A stretch of 12,870 bases of DNA. Source: Saprospiraceae bacterium (GTDB taxonomy: Bacteria > Bacteroidota > Bacteroidia > Chitinophagales > Saprospiraceae). Every line of letters starts with the position of its first letter. The stretch's first letter is position 1. The notes under the pieces were generated by a model. That model was given only the letters and a program-made list of their open reading frames with translations. It made no database searches and was not told where the DNA came from. This document shows positions 6,086 through 12,870 of this stretch, one piece after another. A program made the translations under genes and the position numbers. Where the stretch lies: positions 10,755 to 23,624 of the forward strand of contig JAHDEQ010000045.1 in NCBI GenBank assembly GCA_020628755.1, read 5' to 3'.

Positions 6086-7567
6086 ATGAATTTTCAAGAA
6101 TACCGACAATATGACGCAATTGGCTTGGCAAAGTTAGTGAAAGAAAAGCAAGTTTCGCCAAACGACTTACTCGATTTGGCAAGCCATCGAGTAGCAAAGG
6201 TCAACCCTAAAATAAATGCAGTCGTACACCAACTTTATGATTATGCAAAGAAAATGTTGGATGCCATGCCGAGAAATGGACTTTTTTCGGGTGTGCCTTT
6301 GTTGGTAAAAGACCTTGGCTTACAGGTTAAAAACACGCCACTTAATGTAGGGAGTTTTGCATTAAAAGATAATGTTTCGCAAGTGGATAGTGTCGTGGTT
6401 CAGAAACTACGCAACGCAGGTTTTTTGATTTTTGGCAAAACCAATACGCCCGAATTTGGACTAACAACTTGGACGGAATCCAAACTATATGGTAATTGTT
6501 ATAACCCTTGGAATTTGGAGCATTCGCCTGGAGGGTCGAGTGGGGGAGCAGGGGCTGCCGTAGCGGCTGGAATATCGCCTTTGGCTACGGCGAGTGATGG
6601 AGGAGGTTCTATTCGTATTCCTGCCTCCTGTTGTGGTTTGCTTGGGATGAAACCGAGTAGAGGACATAGTAGTTTTCGACCATTTGCAGCCGAATTTTGG
6701 TCGGGTTTGGTACAAGAAGGTTGTGTCAGTTGGAGTGTACGGGATACAGCCGCTTACCTTGACACGATTGCAGGGACAGATATAGGAGAATTTTATTTGG
6801 CCAAAAATTCAGATTCTGCATTGCTCCAAGCAATAGAGCAACCTGTCCGAAAACTAAAAATAGGCTTTAGTACTGAACATACATTAGGACATCAGGTAGA
6901 TACAGATTGTCAAGATGCTGTGCAACACGCCGCCAAATTATTGCGTTCATTGGGGCATGATGTGGAAGAAGTCGAGTTGCCTTATCAACGAGAAGACATC
7001 ACCAAAGTTTTTGTTGTTATCGTTGCTGCCGAAACGGCTGGTGATTTGAACGTATTGGAGTCTCTTTTGGGACGAAAACTAAAACGCAATGAAATCGAAC
7101 CCAATACTTGGGCTTTGCGAGTTTTGGGCAATGCTTTTTCGGCAGGCGAATATGCTTTTGCAAAGGCTCAGGTAGGAAATATTGCTTATCGATTGGGGCA
7201 ATGGCATCAACAATACGATGTATTGTTGACCCCAACTTTGGCCAATGCACCTATCAAAACAGGAGCTTTACAAAATTCAAAAGCAGAGGCACAATTGGTC
7301 AAAATAGTCAATACTTTTAATTTAGGAAAATTGGTCAAAGCTAGTTTAGAGCAGTTTGCTGATAAAGCCTTTGGATATTTTCCTTATACACCCTTGTCCA
7401 ATATGACAGGGCAACCTTCGGTCAATATTCCTTTGTACTGGTCGCCAAAAGGACTGCCAATTGGTACGCTGTTTACGGCCAAAATAGGAGACGATGCCTT
7501 ATTATTACAACTAGCCAAACAACTAGAAGAAGCACAAGCTTGGTTTGACAAAATACCAGACCTTTAA
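6086..7567 (+). CDS. Amidase-signature family amidohydrolase
   Basis: A 493-residue cytoplasmic hydrolase of the amidase signature (AS) family, at the usual length of 450-520. The Ser-cisSer-Lys triad can be placed. Lys75 lies in VPLLVKDLG. The cis-Ser is Ser151 in PGGSSGGAGAAVAAG (148-162). The nucleophile is Ser175 in SDGGGSIRIPASCCG (170-184), 24 residues after the cis-Ser, the same spacing as in FAAH and malonamidase E2. The flanking family motifs FGKTNTPEFG (116-125) and GLLGMKPSRG (184-193) are present. No signal peptide is seen. AS enzymes hydrolyse amides ranging from small aliphatic or aryl amides to fatty acid amides. The C-terminal part lacks the traits that would mark it as GatA, and no gatB/gatC neighbour is present, so a stand-alone amidase is more likely. 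It lies 35 bases upstream of the membrane transferase-like gene, in the same direction, so the two are probably cotranscribed. Substrate unknown. Confidence 0.95.
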   Translation: MNFQEYRQYDAIGLAKLVKEKQVSPNDLLDLASHRVAKVNPKINAVVHQLYDYAKKMLDAMPRNGLFSGVPLLVKDLGLQVKNTPLNVGSFALKDNVSQVDSVVVQKLRNAGFLIFGKTNTPEFGLTTWTESKLYGNCYNPWNLEHSPGGSSGGAGAAVAAGISPLATASDGGGSIRIPASCCGLLGMKPSRGHSSFRPFAAEFWSGLVQEGCVSWSVRDTAAYLDTIAGTDIGEFYLAKNSDSALLQAIEQPVRKLKIGFSTEHTLGHQVDTDCQDAVQHAAKLLRSLGHDVEEVELPYQREDITKVFVVIVAAETAGDLNVLESLLGRKLKRNEIEPNTWALRVLGNAFSAGEYAFAKAQVGNIAYRLGQWHQQYDVLLTPTLANAPIKTGALQNSKAEAQLVKIVNTFNLGKLVKASLEQFADKAFGYFPYTPLSNMTGQPSVNIPLYWSPKGLPIGTLFTAKIGDDALLLQLAKQLEEAQAWFDKIPDL

Positions 7568-7602
7568 AAACAAAATTTTAACCCAAGGAATATATCACAA
7601 TC

Positions 7603-9933
7603 ATGTTAAGAAATTACCTCAAATTATCCGCTACTTTTTATATTTTTCTATTGTTATTGCTCTGTTTTATGTACAGTGCCATTACAGTAGGTGCGGCAGC
7701 AAAAGCAATTTTGCTGCTTACGAGTTTTTTGGCTTTCTCGCTTATACATTTTTGTGTGACTTCTTTTTTAGCTACAAGTTTGTCGCTTACAAAAGAATCT
7801 GCTCGACCTTACTTTTTGACCTTTAATATCATTGTCTTGTTTTTGGCATCTATCGTTTTGTATAGCATTGCAGGAGGTTATTATGCTGGAATAACGAATT
7901 GGGGACAAGCTGTTGATTACAAATTGTTTTCGGATATAATATTGCGGCCCTTTTCGTTTACCGACTTCTTATGGCGACACGAGTATGCAACCCTTATCGT
8001 TGTCGGCAGTTCCTTGACGACCTTATTGACTTTTATATATTACTATTATCAGAAAAACGAGTTATCGGCCATTTCCAATTACTTTTCAGCTAAAAAAGCC
8101 TTGGGTTTTGGAAGTCTTTTGCTTCCCATATTCTTATTGGGTGGCATGGCATCTGTTAGCAAGCCATCGCTTGCCGATTCTTTTTTTAAGGATGAAATGC
8201 TCGTGTCTTTTGTCAATCCACTTGACCCAATAGACATGATGAAAAACGATAATCAGACGGGCGAAGAAGAAAATATTACCATAAAACGAAAAGAAAATTT
8301 TGATAAAAAGAACGTCATTATTATTTCTGTAGAATGCTTGCGAAATGACCACTTGTCGTTTAGCGGTTATCACCGCAAAACGATGCCTTACTTGGAGTCA
8401 TTGTACAATGCTGGCAAATTGGTTAAAATGGATTGGAGCACCTCTACTTGCGCCAATACCTTTTGTGGAGTGCTATCTATTTTAAATTCTAAAACCTATA
8501 AAAATTTTGGAAATTTTAAGTTAGGTATTCATGATTACCTGCGAAAGCAAGGTTATCATATCAACTTTTTATTATCAGGATTGCATGATTCGTTTAGCAA
8601 TCTAAAAGAATACTATGGCGAAAATATAGATACTTATATTGAGAGTAAAATGTATCCTCAATTCAATATCAATGACGATGAATTTATATTTAAAGCACTC
8701 CAAGATGTCAAGGACTCGGATGGTACACCCAATTTCTTTTTTGTACACCTGATGTCGCCTCATATTGGTGGATTTAAACAAAAACGTTTTGATATTTTCC
8801 AGCCTTCTATGAATTATGCTTCTTTGGTCAAACGTCAATCAAGAACGATTGACATAGACAGTGACGCAATAACTTTATTTACCAATAGTTATGACAATAG
8901 TCTTGTACAAGCGGATGACATTATCAAACGGTTTTTGCAGCAACTCAAATTAAAAGGCTTTATGGACAATACAGTGGTTGCCATTGTGGGCGATCACGGA
9001 GAGTCTATGGGAGAACACAATAAAAAATTTGGACACAAACATGGACTTTGGCAAGAATATATTGGTGTTCCAATCATGTTTATTGACGATGATATTTCTT
9101 TTTATAAAGAACGAACGTATGGCAGTCAAATAGATATAGCTCCTACAATAGTTGATCGATTACAATTGCCGATTCCCAAAACTTGGGAAGGCCGAACTCT
9201 GAAAAATAAGATAAAAGCAAGAACTACTTTTCACGAAACCCAAAATGGAGATGGACATTCTGTATTGGCGAGTGTGAGCAAAAATGGGAATAAAATGAAT
9301 AAGTTTATTTATATACCCGATACGGATGAACGATTTTTTTATAATCTAACAATAGACCCAAAAGAGCAAAGAAATATTATTGATAAATGTAAAAAACCTC
9401 AAAAATTCATCAATAGAATCCTCCAATACCAAAGCAAGAAGAGCAAGCGAAGAGTCGAAAGAAATAAGAAAAACAATGCTACAGCGAAAAAGCCAAAAAG
9501 TATAGCTCCAAAAACGAAGAAGCCTCATTTTGCTGATTTTTTGACCAAGAATTTTTTAAAGAAACACCTGAAAATACAAGAAACGATTTTTAGAAACAAT
9601 GATCAATCAGATGCCAAATCGAGTACAACGCTTTTTACTTGGAGTGAAAAAAATGCTTCCAATACTCTGATTGTTGAGATTCAAAACTTTGTAGATAATA
9701 CCAATTCGGCGCAAGTCTTGTCGCAAAAAGGTGTTAAGACAACTCACAAAGAATGGAAACAGTTACAGCCTTTTGGATTGAATGGCGAGACCTATTTTTT
9801 CTCTGCCGATCACAAAGACATCGCTAAGTTTTATAAGAAAAAACGAATCAGAATTTCCTCCATTAATCAATCCCAACACATTGATCGAGCGACATTAATC
9901 GAACTCGTATCAGCTATTGAAAAAGAATTGTAA
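7603..9933 (+). CDS. EptA/MCR-like membrane transferase of the alkaline phosphatase superfamily, with C-terminal extension
   Basis: A 776-residue inner-membrane enzyme. Five hydrophobic segments lie near residues 8-26, 33-58, 71-90, 129-148 and 168-186, which puts the rest in the periplasm, as in EptA/MCR and LtaS. The catalytic domain shows VIIISVECLRNDHLSF (Glu244), STSTCANTFC (279-288), VHLMSPH (His382, His386), GDHGESMGEH (Asp464, His465) and FGHKHG (His478, His480). Against MCR-1 (Glu246, Thr285, Asp465, His466), Thr282 is the likely nucleophile at nearly identical spacing, with TST and the following Cys also aligned. The sulfatase C-x-P-x-R motif is absent. EptA enzymes move phosphoethanolamine onto lipid A, while LtaS uses phosphoglycerol; the donor and acceptor here are not known. 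A Lys/Arg-rich stretch (about 605-641) leads to an unrecognised C-terminal domain (about 642-776). It probably forms an operon with the amidase. The superfamily call is firm and the transferase call is inference. Confidence 0.85.
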   Translation: MLRNYLKLSATFYIFLLLLLCFMYSAITVGAAAKAILLLTSFLAFSLIHFCVTSFLATSLSLTKESARPYFLTFNIIVLFLASIVLYSIAGGYYAGITNWGQAVDYKLFSDIILRPFSFTDFLWRHEYATLIVVGSSLTTLLTFIYYYYQKNELSAISNYFSAKKALGFGSLLLPIFLLGGMASVSKPSLADSFFKDEMLVSFVNPLDPIDMMKNDNQTGEEENITIKRKENFDKKNVIIISVECLRNDHLSFSGYHRKTMPYLESLYNAGKLVKMDWSTSTCANTFCGVLSILNSKTYKNFGNFKLGIHDYLRKQGYHINFLLSGLHDSFSNLKEYYGENIDTYIESKMYPQFNINDDEFIFKALQDVKDSDGTPNFFFVHLMSPHIGGFKQKRFDIFQPSMNYASLVKRQSRTIDIDSDAITLFTNSYDNSLVQADDIIKRFLQQLKLKGFMDNTVVAIVGDHGESMGEHNKKFGHKHGLWQEYIGVPIMFIDDDISFYKERTYGSQIDIAPTIVDRLQLPIPKTWEGRTLKNKIKARTTFHETQNGDGHSVLASVSKNGNKMNKFIYIPDTDERFFYNLTIDPKEQRNIIDKCKKPQKFINRILQYQSKKSKRRVERNKKNNATAKKPKSIAPKTKKPHFADFLTKNFLKKHLKIQETIFRNNDQSDAKSSTTLFTWSEKNASNTLIVEIQNFVDNTNSAQVLSQKGVKTTHKEWKQLQPFGLNGETYFFSADHKDIAKFYKKKRIRISSINQSQHIDRATLIELVSAIEKEL

Positions 9934-9995
9934 GGTAAAGTATCATTGTTTTAAGACAGATGTTTACTTAACATAATCTAAATTCTTGGAAAAAA
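9934..9995. other. Short convergent gap without a clear terminator
   Basis: These 62 bases separate two converging genes. No strong hairpin with a U-tract is visible; the best pairing is a 5-bp AT-only TTAAG/CTTAA. It does contain GTTTACTTAAC (9962-9972), one mismatch from the GTTTACTAAAC core repeated upstream of the second receptor. Confidence 0.4.
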
Positions 9996-12359
9996 CTAAC
10001 GTCTTCTTCGGCCAGAATACTGCATGGCTTCGCCTTTGCCGAAGCCATAGCTAAAGCCAAGTGTGATAAAACGTCCTCTTTGACCCGAAGAAAATGTATA
10101 AAAATCTGCTTGCTTAATGGTGATTTGTCGAATCCTAGAAGCAAAAATATCACGAACACTAAAATTAAAAACTCCTCGACCTTTAAGTATTTTATATTTC
10201 AAACCAAAATTGGCAAAAAGATTTCCTGCCCGTTCGCCTTGTATCGTCTGAAAAGCCGACTCATATCGGATAGACAATTCTGTATCTAACTTTCTCGAAA
10301 ATTTATATTTGGTGGTCAGTTTTCCAGACCAACGGTCGGCAGAAAAGTCAAAATTTTGGTCGCCCAACTGGCCTTTCCGTACAAAAATATTATAGTTGGC
10401 ATCTCCATTAATGACCAATTTTCGGATTGGTTTAAATTTAAAATTGGCCTCTATACCTGTCGCATTGCTCGTCCCAAGATTTTGGGGCTGCGTGATTCTT
10501 GTGCCATCTTCAGAATTAAAAGTCGAAATACGCTCAATTTTTTCAGTAGTATAACGATGATAAACATTCGTATTGAATGAGATTTTATCAAAAATAAAGA
10601 TAGCTCCTGCCTCATAACTATCCGTAAATTCGGGCAACAAATTGGGATTTCCTGCTCGGATGTTAAAGTTGTTTCGGATATTAAAAAAGGGATTCAAATC
10701 CCAAAGACGTGGCCGATAGATTCGACGCGAATAACCTGCTTGCAAAGAGATTTTTTCCGAAATTTTGTACGAAGTATGAGCCGTCGGAAATAAGTTAGTA
10801 AAGTTTTGACTATTGCGTTGGTCGTTATTGACCAAGTAGGTACTCAAATCCGTATTTTCGGCACGCAGCCCTAATTTTAAGCCCCAAACCTTGCCCTCAT
10901 AAGCACCTGTAGCATAAAGCCCCAATACATTTTGATTGTATTCAAAAGTATTGGTAGAGTTTGGGTCAATCACAAAAATACCATCGGCATCTTCATTGCT
11001 TACTTCAAATGCATTATTTACATCATTCGTCAAATATTGAGCACCTGTTTCAACCGTCCATTTTTCACGAAAAGGCTTGGTATAGTCAAGATTGAACGTA
11101 AATTTGCCTTCCTCAAAATTAGTAGCCGTTTCTTGGTTGGGCTGCGTGCTAGTACCCAAAGTAAAATCATTGGTAAACAAAGAAGACTGGTCTTTTCCAA
11201 AATAATTTCCGATGGCACTAAAGAGCAATTGATGTTCCTTATTGTCTTCAAACTCTCGCTTATATTGCAATTCATATTGCAATTTTGGATTTGTAGCTTC
11301 GGTCACTTCATTTCTAGTCCAAGCACTTTTAAGTATGCCATTTTCCGATTCCGTAAAGTCAATTTCAGACGGCTGGTCTTCTATTTCATAGGCAAAACTT
11401 CCCGAAAGTGTGATGACATTTTTGGAATTGATATAATAATCAGAACCCAAAATGATGTTATAAAAATTTTCATTTCGATATTCGATACCTTCTGACGTAT
11501 TTTCGGTATTATTGATGTAGTTTCGGTTGATATTTTCGTTAATTCTTGGCAGCTCCCGATAGCCAACACCCATTTGCGTAAAAAGATTAAATTTACTGGT
11601 GCGCTTATTCAAACTAAAACCAAGACTATGATTATGAGGAATACCCGTATTGATAGAAACCGAACCATTGACTCCTTTTTTTTCATTCTTTTTAAGTACA
11701 ATATTGATAATACCGGCCGTTCCTTCGGCTTCATACTTCGCCGAAGGATTGGTTATCACTTCAACTTTTTCGATCATATCTGCCGTAATTGTACCCAGTG
11801 CATTACCCGAATCATCAGCCAATACAGAAGGCTTACCATTGATAAGCATTTGTACACCACTTGCCCCTCGCAAAGAAACCTCTCCCTCAATACTCACATT
11901 GACCGAAGGTACATTGTCCAACACTTCTAAAGCACTCGCCCCCGTCGAACTCAAGTCTGCTCCGACATTAAAAACACGTTTATCGAGTTTAAATTCTGTA
12001 GTAGATTTTTCGGCTGTCACTACAACTTCATCCAAGAGTTCACTCATTTCGCCTAGAAAAATATCACCCAAATTAGCTCGTCTATTTTCAAAATTTATGT
12101 CCTTGATAATTTTGCTATCAAAACCCATAAAATTTATTTCCAAATAAACCCTTTTGTTAGGAACTTCACATTTGAACAAGCCGCCATCAGCAGTCGTAGT
12201 ACCTAAAATGATACTATCGTCCACAACACTCTTGGCAGCAATAGTCGCATAATCAAGCGGCGTATTGGAGGAACCCTCCAATACACGACCACTAATCGTA
12301 AACTGGGCAAATAAACTTATATTTAATAAAAGTAGTATAATAGTATAAAGTGATTTCAT
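9996..12359 (-). CDS. TonB-dependent receptor-like outer membrane beta-barrel protein
   Basis: A 787-residue outer membrane protein. The start at 12359 was chosen because it opens a good Sec signal peptide (MKSLYTIILLLLNISLFAQ). An in-frame ATG at 12473 would add 38 polar residues ahead of that signal and run through the repeat-bearing upstream region. After the signal come a carboxypeptidase-regulatory-like domain (about 20-103, with SGRVLEGSSNTPLDYATIAA and TTADGGLFKCEVP), a TonB-box-like EVVVTAE (111-117), a plug (about 125-225, including VSLRGASGVQMLINGKP and KVEVITNPSAKYEAEGTAG), and a long barrel of the OMP_b-brl_3 type. The last strand (ITLGFSYGF) is followed by a tail ending SGRRRR. 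No STN domain and no sigma/anti-sigma partners are present, so unlike the first receptor it is probably not a signalling transducer. Ligand unknown. It converges with the transferase-like gene. Confidence 0.92.
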   Translation of the reverse strand: MKSLYTIILLLLNISLFAQFTISGRVLEGSSNTPLDYATIAAKSVVDDSIILGTTTADGGLFKCEVPNKRVYLEINFMGFDSKIIKDINFENRRANLGDIFLGEMSELLDEVVVTAEKSTTEFKLDKRVFNVGADLSSTGASALEVLDNVPSVNVSIEGEVSLRGASGVQMLINGKPSVLADDSGNALGTITADMIEKVEVITNPSAKYEAEGTAGIINIVLKKNEKKGVNGSVSINTGIPHNHSLGFSLNKRTSKFNLFTQMGVGYRELPRINENINRNYINNTENTSEGIEYRNENFYNIILGSDYYINSKNVITLSGSFAYEIEDQPSEIDFTESENGILKSAWTRNEVTEATNPKLQYELQYKREFEDNKEHQLLFSAIGNYFGKDQSSLFTNDFTLGTSTQPNQETATNFEEGKFTFNLDYTKPFREKWTVETGAQYLTNDVNNAFEVSNEDADGIFVIDPNSTNTFEYNQNVLGLYATGAYEGKVWGLKLGLRAENTDLSTYLVNNDQRNSQNFTNLFPTAHTSYKISEKISLQAGYSRRIYRPRLWDLNPFFNIRNNFNIRAGNPNLLPEFTDSYEAGAIFIFDKISFNTNVYHRYTTEKIERISTFNSEDGTRITQPQNLGTSNATGIEANFKFKPIRKLVINGDANYNIFVRKGQLGDQNFDFSADRWSGKLTTKYKFSRKLDTELSIRYESAFQTIQGERAGNLFANFGLKYKILKGRGVFNFSVRDIFASRIRQITIKQADFYTFSSGQRGRFITLGFSYGFGKGEAMQYSGRRRR

Positions 12360-12404
12360 TTTCTCTATTTTATCGGTACTACGGTGTTTATTGTGGGTCG
12401 AATG

Positions 12405-12419
12405 AGGTTTACTAAACTT
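12405..12419 (-). repeat. Left arm of a perfect 15-bp inverted repeat upstream of the receptor
   Basis: AGGTTTACTAAACTT is the exact reverse complement of the copy at 12472-12486. Each arm is itself nearly palindromic (GTTTA-C-TAAAC), the usual shape of a dimeric repressor or activator site. It begins 46 bases upstream of the receptor ATG, a plausible operator position. Confidence 0.6.
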
Positions 12420-12471
12420 CTTTCGATTTGAAAGCTGTAAATTAAACAAACCTTGTACATTTATTAGCGAC

Positions 12472-12486
12472 AAGTTTAGTAAACCT
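12472..12486 (+). repeat. Right arm of the 15-bp inverted repeat
   Basis: AAGTTTAGTAAACCT pairs perfectly with 12405-12419 across a 52-base spacer; the centres are 67 bases apart. Weaker relatives follow at 12544-12554 (AGTTAGTAAAC) and 12680-12691 (AGGTTTACTAAA). As paired near-palindromes they could be operators, or ends of a decayed small element. Confidence 0.6.
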
Positions 12487-12684
12487 TTGCCCTAGTATTT
12501 CATACCCACAGTTTTCATCGTAGAGCCATTTTATCAATAGTAAAGTTAGTAAACGCAATAGACTCCAAATAGATTTACAATAAGAGGTGAAAATTTAGAA
12601 CCTCAAAGGTAACCAATAGTATTTGTATGCCTTGTTAATGCTTCGTTAATTTAGCTCCAAAGAGAAAGCAACAAAGGAAAGGTT

Positions 12685-12694
12685 TACTAAATAC
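12685..12694 (+). repeat. Direct repeat copy at the left end of the MITE-like element
   Basis: TACTAAATAC is repeated exactly at 12814-12823. It overlaps the outermost bases of the inverted repeats, so a target-site duplication of 7-10 bp can be drawn (ACTAAAT if the element runs 12693-12814). It also overlaps a GTTTACTAAA-type motif. Confidence 0.55.
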
Positions 12695-12726
12695 CGTGTA
12701 ACAAAAATTATTTAAAAAAACGTAGG

Positions 12727-12742
12727 GGCTGCTTTAGCTGCC
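12727..12742. repeat. REP-like imperfect hairpin (left)
   Basis: GGCTGCTTTAGCTGCC folds as 3 bp, a T-T mismatch, then 3 bp around TT. It is GC-rich against its AT-rich surroundings. Its core CTTTAG is the reverse complement of the core of the right hairpin. Confidence 0.45.
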
Positions 12743-12754
12743 ATCCTAGATTTT

Positions 12755-12772
12755 CAGCGACTAAAGTCGCTG
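12755..12772. repeat. REP-like perfect hairpin (right)
   Basis: CAGCGACTAAAGTCGCTG is a perfect palindrome with 8-bp arms around AA (7 bp with a TAAA loop). The GCGACTAAAGTCGC type of palindrome is, as I recall, a recurrent extragenic repeat in several bacterial phyla. Confidence 0.55.
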
Positions 12773-12813
12773 TTACGGACAATTTTAAATTTAAACTTAT
12801 TTTCATTACACGG

Positions 12814-12823
12814 TACTAAATAC
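12814..12823 (+). repeat. Direct repeat copy at the right end of the MITE-like element
   Basis: This TACTAAATAC is identical to 12685-12694. The following bases ACACTGTGTAAAAAG resemble the left terminus (ACCGTGTAACAAAAA), so the repeat may extend beyond a simple target-site duplication. Confidence 0.55.
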
Positions 12824-12870
12824 ACTGTGTAAAAAGTTTATTTTAATATTATCTTAGTGTTCAAAAGAGA

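Larger units (their letters stand above)
12693..12814. mobile_element. MITE-like 122-bp inverted-repeat element
   Basis: The ends are imperfect terminal inverted repeats: ACCGTGTAA at 12693-12701 and TTACACGGT at 12806-12814 are perfect over 9 bp, and 19 of 24 bases match over 12693-12716 versus 12791-12814. Identical ACTAAAT copies flank the element. The interior carries two REP-like hairpins in opposite orientation, centred on CTTTAG and CTAAAG. There is no coding capacity, so any mobility would depend on a transposase supplied elsewhere. Caution: bases 12815-12850 also resemble the left end, so a tandem or decayed repeat is an alternative to a clean insertion. Confidence 0.5.
12360..12870. 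other. Gene-free, repeat-bearing AT-rich region
   Basis: I find no convincing coding sequence in these 511 bases. They hold the upstream region of the minus-strand receptor gene, a set of GTTTACTAAAC-type repeats (centres near 12412, 12479, 12549 and 12687), and a 122-bp MITE-like inverted-repeat element (12693-12814). No good TTTG/TAnnTTTG promoter pair was found upstream of the receptor on the minus strand. The window ends before the next gene on the right. Confidence 0.7.

Noticed and set aside
6086..7567. GatA subunit of the tRNA amidotransferase
   Set aside because: No gatB or gatC is nearby, and the sequence outside the signature core does not show GatA features I recognise; a general amidase is the safer call.
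7603..9933. Classical formylglycine-dependent sulfatase
   Set aside because: The C/S-x-P/A-x-R maturation motif is missing at the nucleophile site (STSTCANTFC), and five N-terminal helices fit EptA/LtaS enzymes instead.
10932..11495. 187-residue plus-strand open frame
   Set aside because: It lies antisense inside the well-supported receptor gene, is rich in Ile/Phe/Lys as expected for a reverse-frame shadow, and shows no domain.
12360..12473. N-terminal extension of the second receptor to an ATG at 12473
   Set aside because: It would place 38 polar residues before a normal Sec signal peptide, and its codons would overlap the operator-like repeat. The start at 12359 fits an exported protein.
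12400..12870. CRISPR array or tandem repeat array
   Set aside because: The repeats are short, differ in orientation and conservation, and the spacing of about 67-138 bases does not give regular repeat-spacer units.

Overview
This window looks like a low-GC chromosomal segment from a member of the Bacteroidota. The evidence is two SusC/outer-membrane-barrel type TonB-dependent receptors with carboxypeptidase-regulatory-like N-terminal domains, an anti-sigma factor of the Bacteroidota FecR layout, Sec and lipoprotein signal peptides, weak Shine-Dalgarno signals, and several TAnnTTTG-like -7 boxes. A finer placement (a Saprospiria- or Cytophagia-like marine genome) is only a guess.

Layout. Positions 7-1200 (minus) encode a di-heme cytochrome c peroxidase/MauG-family lipoprotein. 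A 146-bp divergent gap separates it from a plus-strand trio at 1347-5569: an ECF sigma factor, a membrane FecR-like anti-sigma factor, and a TonB-dependent receptor that begins with an STN signalling domain and uses a TTG start. These three form a complete cell-surface signalling system of the FecI-FecR-FecA type. A receptor that has bound its substrate would signal through its STN domain to the FecR C-terminus and release the sigma factor. The receptor stop codon directly abuts the stop codon of a small cysteine-rich lipoprotein on the minus strand (5570-5962).

At 6086-9933 (plus) there is an amidase-signature hydrolase, followed after 35 bases by a five-helix membrane enzyme of the alkaline phosphatase superfamily. 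That enzyme's motifs match the EptA/MCR phosphoethanolamine transferases, but it carries a Lys-rich linker and an unrecognised C-terminal domain. Convergent to it is a second, sigma-less TonB-dependent outer membrane barrel protein (9996-12359, minus).

The last ~510 bases hold no gene but are structured. A 15-bp motif occurs as a perfect inverted pair upstream of the second receptor, with weaker copies further out. Beyond it lies a 122-bp MITE-like element with imperfect terminal inverted repeats, two REP-like hairpins in opposite orientation, and a 10-bp direct repeat across its ends. I see no CRISPR array, tRNA, rRNA or phage gene. Most of the window is conventional; the non-coding right end, the extended EptA-like enzyme and the tyrosine-type di-heme protein deserve the closest look.
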